64,000 nt of DNA from Membranipora membranacea. Taxonomy: Eukaryota > Bryozoa > Gymnolaemata > Cheilostomatida > Membraniporidae. The notes under the pieces were generated by a model, which was given only the letters and a program-made list of their open reading frames with translations, was not told where the DNA came from and ran no database searches. Positions 38,081-50,000 of this stretch are shown one piece after another. The stretch spans positions 24,554,001 to 24,618,000 of the forward strand of contig OU612072.1 in the NCBI GenBank assembly GCA_914767715.1, in the 5' to 3' direction. The position numbers were made by a program, and so were the translations under genes. Position 1 is the first letter of the stretch. The number at the start of each line of letters is the position of its first letter.

Positions 38081-41000
38081 GATATATATATACATAGCTT
38101 GGATTGACGCAAATATTGTTACTGCAAAAATGTCATTCAGAAAGATGATTTTTCAAACAATTTATTTTTAAAGAGCATGAAACGTATCTATGTCAAGGTG
38201 ACCGTATTCAAGGTTATTGAATCTAAGTGTATATGATTTGGATTTAAACTTATTTAGAAATTTCGTGTTATTCCAATAATTAGTTTGGTTTCCGTGGTTA
38301 CAGAAAATGAAGGATTCTAGTCACAGTACAGAGGAGGACCAGGAGAGCTTCTGTCAGGCTCTCAGTCTACTCATACCCCTCAAACTAAACATGGATAAGA
38401 AACTCACGCTAATATCCGGCAACAGCGGTACAGCTACAAACGCTCGACGCCAGAACTAGTAAGTCATCACTTTGGTACCGAACATTGAAAGACAAATTTG
38501 GAATTATGTTGTCATCAATCAAAAAATAGGCCCTCAATAGTGTACTCGCCAACTTTTGGTTGCCCACATGAAATCCCCTTTTGAGATAGCTCTCTATATC
38601 TGTGAGTAACACCTACTAATATCATATCTTGTGATCACTGCTTGTCATGGATATTCGACAAGATTAAGTTGTGGTCCAAGCGAAAATCTTTGTCTATGGG
38701 TCGGTCGGGAAAAACAATGAACATTCAATGATCGGGTGTTAAATATAAGCAAATACTTCAAAACCTTTGATTTATATGTCAATGAAAGTTAAGCAATACT
38801 GATGGCATGTTTTTTGCAGGACTTTTTTCTATAAGTCTGGGGTTTAGGTCTTGGAGTACACAAAAACAATAGGGAAATTGACCTGCGGAAAATAAAGTAT
38901 GCATACTAATGAGTATCCAATATATAGATACATATATAATGTATTTTTAGAAGTCATCCTCCCAATATTTTTGCGCTAAAAGAGGGGACAACTCAACACA
39001 GCAATTTCACTAAAATCAAACACCGTTTAAACAAGTCAAGCGAATTATGCTTGCAACTCTAATTTGAAAATTAATAATCGGCAGAATTGAGATAATCGTC
39101 ACGCCGAGGAGAACGATGTGGTACAGGGTCAGCGATCCTAGCTCTGTCAGGGTCAGCGCCCCGTGCTGTCAGGCCTTAAATAGCTGTTATTATATTGATT
39201 TGACGTTAATGACAGCTTGGGTTACTCAATGACACAATGTCACCGCTGCTGCCTGGATTAAAACACCTCTCTACTTTGCTTCGGTTATTCAGCATTCATA
39301 AGGTTCACAACTGAGGAGCTGTAAAGTCGAGCCTGTAGGACCGCTCGATCATGTTCTTGTGTTGCGCTAAAGATATTAAGTTCATCTCTTGTTATAATGA
39401 GAAAAGACCTTTTCGACAACCATCAGATATTTTCAGCAGAAGGTAATGGGTGTGTTGGTAATGTTAATGCAAAGGGATAATTATAGTACAAACAATATGG
39501 ATTTTGTTTTGCTGTTGATGAAAAAAAAAACATGATTCCAAGCGCCTGTTAGCAGCGCAACTAGTAGTAGACTATTTGGTTCGGGTTAGATGTAAAATGT
39601 ATTTTTTACGAGGTCGTTTGAAGCAAACACTAGGATAAGAAATCGGGAAAAATAATTTAAATCAAGTAACGTGCCTGTATAATTTGGATATACGAAGTTG
39701 TGCTCGGTTTAATGATCAACTAGAAGATATCATATCATCAAACTGTGAGTTGATGCTTGCCTCTCGATGTCTGGACTCTCAGGGGATAACCTCTAGATGA
39801 CCTGACTTTATAAGACTTGGATCTATGCGTCTTGACACTAGATGACTTGACTCTAAGGGACTTGACGCTTTATAGCTTGACTCAGTACTGAACTAAGAGG
39901 GAACCTTCTTCTATACAGTGTGTATATTTTGTATTACAGTGGCTCCTTACACATAGCAGATAGAGTATCGGCGTCTGCAATCATGAATGATATACAGAAG
40001 TCTATAGAAAACTGGGAGGAGAAAGATATCAACAAACAATGCTATGACTTCGTACTGGGTAAGTCTGACATAAGTCTGTTCGTGTTCTCAAGTCTTTGTA
40101 CTTGGTAAGTCTGACATAAGTCTGTTTGTGTTCTCAAGTCTTTGTACTGGGTAAGTCTGACATAAGTCTGTTCGTCTTCTCAAGTCTTTGTACTGGGTAA
40201 GTCTGACATAAGTCTGTTCGTGTTCTCAAGTCTTTGTACTGGGTAAGTCTGACATAAGTCTGTTCGTGTTCTCAAGTCTTTGTACTGGGTAAGTCTGACA
40301 TAAGTATGTTCGTGTTCTCAAGTCTTTGTACTGGGTAAGTCTGACATAAGTCTGTTCGTGTTCTCAAGTTTGAATGAGGTATCCTGTTTAAAGTTGTTGG
40401 TCTAGTGGGGGTTACACATCAAACTGGATAATTTGTCTGTCGAGTCAATTCTAAAAAAAAGATCAGTGACCTTAGAATACATTAACACAATTTCTATGAT
40501 TGTTTTGAAATATAGAGCTCAAAAATCATTTGCTTCAAATTTGTGTAGAGGTTTCGCGACATGATTTCACTGGCTCTCAACCAAATTCATAGATACAAAG
40601 TGTGTATGAGAGTTCATTTCGATGGACCACCCTGGAGTTTATAAGAACTGAAACACTGAAATTTTGGGGAAGCTCCGAAAGGTGGTCGTTAACGGCCAGC
40701 CGATGATATAAGTGGTTTTGGCTAAGAGCTTATGTATCTATCTTGTCTCACACCATCTTAAGTGAATTCATCGGGACATACAGCTTTGATCAAGTTTGAT
40801 CCAGTTTGCCTTCTTCATTCACTGCTTAAACAAGAGGACAACTCCAAATTCTGGCTTATCATATGACAACTCACAAATAGTATACTTTTGTCTTGGTCCA
40901 ATAGCAGAACTTAGAGACTGTAGGAATTACAACTTTTGTGTGTGCCAAAATCACAGAGGAGACATAGTATTATTGGATAGTTGATGTAGTAGGCAGTTTC

Positions 41001-44000
41001 ATTTCGATATATATGCGGTATCACTGCTAAAGGTGCGACAAGATTTTAAAGAATTGGAGTTGGTTATACATATTGTATGCATCAGTTTGCTCTTGTTATT
41101 TCAAACATTCAAACATTCAGGCACTAGCCTGAATGGTTAGGAACAGAGTCCAAAATACTTGTGTGTTTAGGGAAATACTCTCGAAAAACATTATCAACTG
41201 GCGCTTCACTCAAAGTACATTCACTATAACCTTTTCGACAAGAAGTTTTATATGTCACATATTTACAGAGGGAAGTCTGATGATAGTAGAGCGTAATCGT
41301 AAGGATAGAGAGAGGTATGCTTTCTTATTCGATAATATGCTCATTATGTGTAAACCAACCAGTCAGAGACCTGAGTATAAGTTCAAAGAGAAACTACTCA
41401 TCAAACACATAGACGTCACAGATATAGAGGATAGTGATGGTATGTATGTTTGAATTCACATGTCAAGGGTTTGTCCTAATAGTTAATCACTATCCCATAA
41501 GAAAATTTTGTGGAACTCTCAGCTTTACCTGATAATATTCTAAGTTGTAAATAATACTAACTTTATATAACTTTATTGAACTGGTCAGTGCAGGGAAGCA
41601 AATGAGATAGTCTTAAAAAATGATTAGCAATACAATGAGTAAGAGACAAGGTAGCGAACAATGGAGAAAGAAAAAAACGGATGCTACATGCCTATACACA
41701 GATATGAAAAAATTATGTCTATTGGTCAGGGGTCCGGAGCACCCTGCCTGGATATAGACAGACAGATATGTTTATTTGTATTCTACGATGCATTGCCCTC
41801 CTGAAATCTATCACCTGTAACTGTCAGAGTAAGCCTGAATCAAGTGATAAAAAACAGGCAGAACTTAGAGAATTGTGTGAGATGTCGAACACATTTATGG
41901 TGTTCGTTCCTGTATCACTTCCTTTCTTGTCGGCCTAGAGAGAGATTTTCTCACTTCGTGATGCATTAACTGGTCCTTAAGATGGAAAGTCGTGTGGTGT
42001 CGTAACTTTGCTAGGTATATACATTTCTGGAAAAATTTAAGCAAGATTAGCAAATAATCCAAAGAATAAAGGGTATCGGGGACACTGTGACTGTGCAAAA
42101 TTGAGGTGTTGCTTGTGTCCCAAACTCCCTGCTTTTCGTAAGCCTTCGGAGTGAGGTTAGTGTTCGAAATGTGAAAATATTCTGCCATTATCACAAACAC
42201 ACACTGATGGTCTTATGTTTTGCAATCCTGACACCCTATGATATGGCATTAGCTGTACATGTGTGATAAGTGTTAGTTGGGAGCTGAGAGTTGTGAGTAC
42301 TTATATTGGCTGAGTAACTCAAGTCATATATTCATGATATCAAGTTTAATTCAACTAAGTTTAAGTCACCCTGCTTGCTTAGCTGAGTCACAAGATGGAA
42401 CATTAATTGGCTTAGAATGAATCGTGTCGGGTGATTTTATCTGAGTTCTGATCATAACAATCATTACAATGACACATGTCGTTGAGGTTTTGGCTAAATA
42501 CCATGGGGTCAGCTCTCATATACACATTGAAATAGAAATAGAATTATATCATTGAAAAACAAAATGATTATTCAAAAATTTATTATATATATATAACATA
42601 AATATTGAAAAACATAATTTTCTAATTTGTCATGGTTTATATTTGTGTAGAAGTGAAGAATGCGTTTGAGATATCAGAGAGAAGTTCTCCTGGTATCGTA
42701 CTCAGAGCTAAAACTGCTCAGGAGAAAGCTGCGTGGATGGCTGCTCTACTCTCTCTGCTATTCAGGTAAATGTTTCGCTCTCATGCCTAACAACATATCT
42801 AAGTCTTAAGTATTAATTGCGGAGAGGATAGTCCCCTCTAGAGTACATGTACTAGGACTCATGGTACTACTGCCGCGTCCTATACCCTTGCCTGCCAGGA
42901 TTTGGGCTACCCTTTTTATTGAAGAGGCAGAAGAGGATAATTTTTACTGCACGTGGGTGGGGTGTGCAAACGCCGTAACGATGTATCAATTATGCAGTGC
43001 CCTCGAGGTAGAATTTGATGAATAATGACAAATTATATTTGAGTCTCCGAAATTCAAAACAAGTGATATCTAGCACTTATATGGCTTTCCATTGTCTGTT
43101 GGTTATCTCTGTACTGTCTTGTGTTTTAATCAATAAGCTCTCCACTAGTTCTCAATATGGTTGATCTGTCATGCCTGTTTAAAATTGATCCTTATGTGTC
43201 ATAAAAATAACACCTGCTCCTGACTGCCCGTCATTGCAATGCAGAGGAGTGGTGTAAATATACAGGCAGTGGCCATCAAAGCTGCAATATTACATTTCTA
43301 CATTAAATATAGTTCATCCTCATCTACTTTTTGTTCTGTCAGACTGATATTAAATAGTAAAAATATTGTCTCCAACCAGTCTGCAGGCTATGCTTGATCA
43401 TGTTTTGAACTTGATCATAATCATTACTTTGTGCTCAGGTCTAACTTAGACAGGATGTTGGACAGTAAGATTAAGGAGGAGGAGAGTGCACATGCACTAA
43501 TCTTACCTCCAGTCGAGGATTATCCGTTCTCTGAGGAAGACAGCGAAAAGAATATTGTACTAGAAGAATCTCAGACCGCGGGTGAACCCCCACTTATACA
43601 GGTAACAATGCAGGCCGACATTGACTGGACACTGACTCTCACTGGTCTTTGTCACTCTGCTGCCTTGGAAAACTATGCTTTGAAGCACAATAGCTAAAAT
43701 AAGTGACACCTGATGTTTTTGAATGATCTGTCCCATTGGTTTATTGTGTTGCTGGCAGTTACCCCTAACTTACAAGCAAGCTTCAACAATAGATTAACGT
43801 CTCAGAGAGGAACAAAAAATGATTTGTTGCTACTTAGAAGTGCTGTTGTTTTCCATCATTTATAATCACCTTATCCTTACATCAATAATGATAATATATG
43901 ATACATTACAATGTCAAACATTCTGACTCATTTTTATTATTATTACATCTTCCCTCTTTATCCCTCAGGGTGCCACATTGAACAAACTTATAGAGAGACT

Positions 44001-47000
44001 TACGTATCACATGTACGCCGATCCTAACTTTGTGAAGAGATTCCTCACCACATATCGATCGTTCTGCTGTCCGACCGATCTGCTGGAGCTTCTGGTTCAG
44101 AGGTTTAAGATTCCTGAGACTTGTGATATTTATATAGAGAACCGAGGAGCTCAAACTAGATTCAAGAAAGAATATATCAAACCTGTGCAGTTCAGGTAGG
44201 GACCACCATATGAGACTAAATATTACTTTTGTGTCCAATGTCAGTCTGATGAGGCTGTGTTTGGTTAATTGTAAGATCACAGGCTGAATGCTCATAACAA
44301 ATGAGTTCTGAATTAGCCTGTGAACCACTGTTTAGAAAATTGGCAGTACTTCCCCTTCAATTGTTATATGTATCATGAGAGGAGCTAATTCACAAAGCAG
44401 AGCGAATGTATGACTCACCACCTGCTATGTTCATGTGGGGATAAATCACTGTTTTATCTGGTATCTCAATATTCCTCCTCTCCTTGAATCTTCTGTCTAC
44501 CAAACCTTCTCCTACTTAAACCTTCTCCTACTTGATGAATCTGCTTCAGACTAACTTTTATATTTTGTTTTGACAGAGTGTTGAACGTGATCAGGCTATG
44601 GGCCGACCATCACTTTTATGACTTTGAGAGAGATACCAAACTTTTAAGTGAGTTGGAGGCATTTCTCGGCACTATCAAGGTGAGTAAAGTCAGTAGTAAG
44701 CTCCATACCAATTCAAATTGAGCCAGAAATTTCTTAAACATTATTGTTACGGATGTTATGGATGTTATCAATGTGTGCAGTCAGTTGACAACCGCTGCTT
44801 GCACGATAAAGTAACTCCAAACAAGGCAATTCCAAATGATTCAACTACAAAACGAGTTGGGTTCGGTAAAGAAGCACCATGGTAAACCTGCTAAGATTGT
44901 GAAGCCGTCAATCAGCCTGCCTGAACTAAGGTCTGGTTTCTGTTGTTCCATTAAATCACCACCTCCCTCCAGGTAGATTGTGGGTGGTGGGTGACAGTGG
45001 AATTCTCCCAAAGTGCTAAATTAAGGCTCACACTTGGATATTGTTGATAAAATAACAAAGGCCGGGTAGTGTCCCATGTTCTGGTATATGTGTTGACATG
45101 ATCGATATATTTGCACATTCATAAGCGTGGCCTGCCTCGTGCTGTCAGTCAGTCATAGATTTAAGACTACAGCCAGCAACTAATAGGAGACTGAAGAAAC
45201 TTGTGGAGATTTGCAGATGAAAAGCCTGTCTTGAATGAGTCAGCCAACCTCCTTCATTTTAGCCAGCAGAAAACTTGAGCTAGCTAATATTAAGTCACCC
45301 TAAAACTAGCACTATTCAATATCTTTACTTCTAGCAAGCATTATGTTATCCTTTATGTCATCAAATGGGCCTGTTTAGCACAGATGGATAGTTATTGATA
45401 TTCCTATTTGAATAATAATGTACTATGTATAATTATTATATTATGTTTTGTTAACATTTTGTTTCCATTTTCAGGGGAAGGTTATGAGAAAGTGGGTGGA
45501 GTCCATTATGAAGATCTTGCGACGTAAAGTTGAGTCCTCTCACGTCTTCCTGGGTATATCTCCGGAGGCGGGGCTTAGCCCAAACAGGAACTCACTAGCT
45601 CAGTTTAATGACGATGCCCCGCCCACTGAGTGGTTTGTGGCAACTGATGCTGAGACTGAACGATATAATATACTAACACTGCATCCTATAGAGATAGCCA
45701 GACAGGAAACTCTTATAGAGTTCAGACTCTACAAGTCTGTTAAACCTTCGGAGCTGGTGGGGAGTGTCTTCACTAAGAAGGATAAAGCTGAGAAGAGTCC
45801 GAACCTCATGAAACTCATACAACAAACAAATAGAGTAAGTGATGTTAGTTACAATATTTGCATTGTGAGGACTGAATTAAGATATTAATCCACAGAGTCC
45901 ATCACCAAATAATTATTTCCTCTTCCTAGGTTGGAATAATAACCTATACAATGACATGACATGACATGACATGACATGACATGACATGACATAACAATTT
46001 TCTGTGTTAAGAGAACTTTGATTAAGAATCAAACAAATTTTAAGGTAGATGTTTATACACTTTATTCTTTATCGTTTTCAGTTTATATACTGGTTAGAGG
46101 AGAGTATACTGACCACACAGAACTTAGATGAGAGGATCGCAGTGATTAATCGTATTATTGAGCTCATGCTCGTCTTCAGGAAACTCAACAACTTTAACGG
46201 AGTACTGTGTGTGGTCAGCGCTCTAGACTCTGCTCCTGTACATAGACTCAGCGCTACATTCGAGGTAAGTCTGAAAGCATCCCAGTCCACAAGCTTCTCT
46301 CCTGGTACACAGGCTACAACGCTGGTCCAAATGCTACTTTCTATGTGCACAGGCTACAACACTAGTTCATAGGCTGCGGTCCTATGGTACAGACCCGTAT
46401 CCTTGTACAGGAGCCAAATATCATGAGGCACAAGTTAACATCCTGACTACTATATTGACAACTGCGATGTCTATTGTGAACCCGTTAGATCACCATTTTG
46501 TGCAATCTATGCTGTCTAGATCAGACTGAATTTTTAGGTATTAACCTAATTACTAGTCTGAAATGATGACACAACTAATTATTCAGCTGTTCTCAAAGTT
46601 CATATGTTCTTTTAGCAACTGAAGCCGGCGTTGCGGAGAAGCCTAGAGGAGTCTAAAGAGTTACTGCTCTCTAACTACAGGAAATACTTTGAGACGCTCA
46701 GAGCCATCGACCCACCCTGTGTTCCTTTTTTTGGTAAGCGGAGAGTCAGAGTTTCAGTTAGCTGCAACATTCTTGCTGCATTTATATCGATGTCATATGC
46801 GTCAACTGACCATGCTCTGATCATTCCATTTTGATTTGTAATTCGATTGATTACCAACACGATACAATCGTCACAAAAGACAATCATGTTTCAGCTAGGG
46901 CGAGACCTTCGCATGTAACCTTGGTTCTTGTGTGTCAATAGCCAGAACTCTGCTAATGGGGTTCAAGGTCAAGGTCTTTGGTAACGAAATGCTTCATCCA

Positions 47001-50000
47001 GAGACCAGGCGAAGGTCATGAAACAGAGCTGTGAAGGTTATCATCAAATGGAATTTCTCAATCTCTCGGTGTTACTCATGAGTCACTAATCCCACTCACC
47101 ATTCCCCTCAATAATCACTAGACAAATACTTCAGCTTTGCGGGCCTGGTCCTTCAATGTCATATCAAGAGACAGGCCTTTTGAGTCTTAACCCACAAGCG
47201 ATTCTGTTATTTAACTTGCCACCCTTTGAAGCGTCTTGTCAATTATGAAAGGAAATTAAACATCTCAAACATAATCCGGCAGCTTTCACCTTTTTTGGCA
47301 AATAGTGGGATAACATAAGAAGCACACGGTTTTGTTTCCAAACATTCCCTTGTTTTGAATAAGCACATTTAATGGCTGGATAGGGAAGCCATACCAATTT
47401 CTTTAAATTAGGAGCTTTGAATACTTGTTACCTACTTACAGTTTTGATTTTTTACGAAAGATGTTGATATCTGTTTTACAGGTGCTTATATGACAAACAT
47501 ACTAAAGTTGGAGGAGGGTAACCCTGATTTCTTACCTAATACTGATCTTATAAACTTTACTAAGAGAAGAAAAGTGGCAGACATTACAGCAGAGATACAA
47601 CAGTATCAAAACCAACCTTACAACCTCACCTCAGTGCAAACTATACAGGTAAGCCCCGCCTACTTATGGTAAGCCCCACCCACATATATATCACCTCAGT
47701 GCAAACTATACATGTAAGCTCCTCCTACTTATGGTAAGCCTCACCCACATATATATCTCCTCAGTGCAAACTATACAGATAAGCTCCGCCCATAGGAATA
47801 TTTCCTCAGTGCAAATCTTGACGATGAGCTCCCTCGCATAAAGGGTCAACCCAAATCACACGTAGGTCTGATAAATGCAGGAGGTCTCCTTGCCATATTT
47901 ATAATTGTGTCTTACAAAGGGTTGGCTGATAGTTGAGATGAATTTCTCACCCTTTGACTTAGGTTTTATACATTATACCACCCATGTCAGTTTATCTAGC
48001 CTGTGAATGCCTGAATCTTTTCTCTGATTTCACAAAGAGGAGGAATGGATACTGTAGAGAATATGACTATAACCTTTACCCTGCTTCAAAAGTTTTCTGA
48101 TTAGAATATGGATGGGTGTGGTAGCGTATGATTTAAAAACTTACGGAGCATGAAGTGCCCATTACATTAGTTACTTGTGCTTGATGGCTGACACAGTAAA
48201 TATTATCACCTTTTTGTAGAATTATCTGGAGAATTTAGATCCATGGGATGGTAAGAATGACGTGGAGCTGGATGAACATTTATTTAATCTCTCACTAGAT
48301 ATCGAACCACGAAACGCCAAACCTCCGGAAGCTTATAGAAAGGTATGATACTGTTGGGAATGTATTGAATGTATTTATTGATGCATATTTTAATTCCCTG
48401 ACAAAACAACTTTAAATTTAGTCGGCGAAAATGTGTGACCATGAATTAATTGTTCTATGGCACATCAGTTAAAAGTGTATATTGTATATGCGCCAGAGTA
48501 ACCCAGCTTCAAATGTCATTGTCATTTCTTTAGCGACGAGTTCTCACTTTCCAACCTTTTGTAAGTACTTGATGGAGTATTCGACCTGCATGAGTTACTG
48601 TTTCAGATTGACAATATCAAAAATATACCCATGGATATATCCGTCAATACAATTGTACAAATTGTACAAATATATATGTAAAAACATCTGTAAATATGTT
48701 TTCGTGAAAAAATATCTGTGCCATGTGAGATGTGGATTAGATTATGGTATTGCTAGGATTTGGTCAACTTCGAATCCTTTGAGCCAATAGTGACTCTGCT
48801 TGAATCACTCTTCTATGTTGTTTGCATTCAAGCCACGCCCCCGGCTGGACAGGTTGTGTTCTACTGTACCTGCTCTTGTCAAACCGACAATTTGATTGTT
48901 GTACAAGTAAGAATATCAGTGGTGCTGTTAATGTATTGTTGACACCGATAACCTGTAAGTATTATTGTAAATTTTTCTGTGGTACAGTGTATCTGTATCA
49001 TTGTTATGGATGAGATAGGTTTAATCAGTTGTAATTTCTCTTGCAACTTGGCTGAGCTAAAGTAGAACTGGATTATGTTGTATGTCAAAAGAAATATCTG
49101 TGATGATTATCATTATACATTTTTTAGATGAGAAAATATGATCAATCTGTGCTGAAATCTCCAGGCATCAAAACAGGAAAGAGTTTTAAGAGCCATCTTC
49201 CCAATGTCTTCAACCAATCAGAAGGCAGTAAATTTGCCTTCCCAAGCTCCAAATCATCAACAACTGTAAGTTATCTCCCCCGTATGACAGATTTAAATTG
49301 AATTTGTTTTGTAGGTTTGATGAGTGAAAGAATCATTTTGTAATGTGTCTTTTACTCACTGGATCGTTTTTAAGAAAAGTGCCTCTAACCAGAAAGATGT
49401 ATTTGTTGCTGATACAGATGTGGCTCCACTGGCATTTTTGAGTCTTTCTTCACTTTTCCAATGTTTCTACAGGATGAAGAAGACGCAAGGAGTACAATCT
49501 CGAGTTCAACTCCCCCTCTCACACCCAGCACTCCTATAACACCTCCACCAAGACCACAAACGCCCCTGCCAATAACTCCGCCTCCAAGAACACCGCCAGC
49601 CAATAAGAACACTCCTCCAAAGACTCCGCCACCACACTGTAAGTTTTATTTTCTAGTTATATACATCTAATGGATGAAAGGTGACTCTGGTAACTGGTTT
49701 ATTATCTGTATGTAGAAGGGACCAAATGTGTCAATTACCACAGCGTCCATTTTGGTACTTTTTATTTCAATTCAACTTACCGATTATTAGCGTTAGGCAT
49801 GATGTCGTAGCGATTGATTGTGGCATCATATTTTTGCAGATGGAAGTATATCGAGTGTGAATTCTAACATATCAAACATATCTAACTCAAGTACAGTACG
49901 TAACAGCCTTATCTCAATCAACTCACTGGGGAGTACATCCACTCTTACTAACGCTTCCTCTGTATTCGGTAAGTACATCTACTCCATCTAATGCTACCTC

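Noticed and set aside
40059-40371. CRISPR-like array
   Set aside because: Units are contiguous with no unique spacers, and the locus is a eukaryotic intron; it is a minisatellite.
41895-42200. 101-codon minus-strand frame in SOS intron 11
   Set aside because: No domain, no plausible partner exons, and ordinary intron composition around it.
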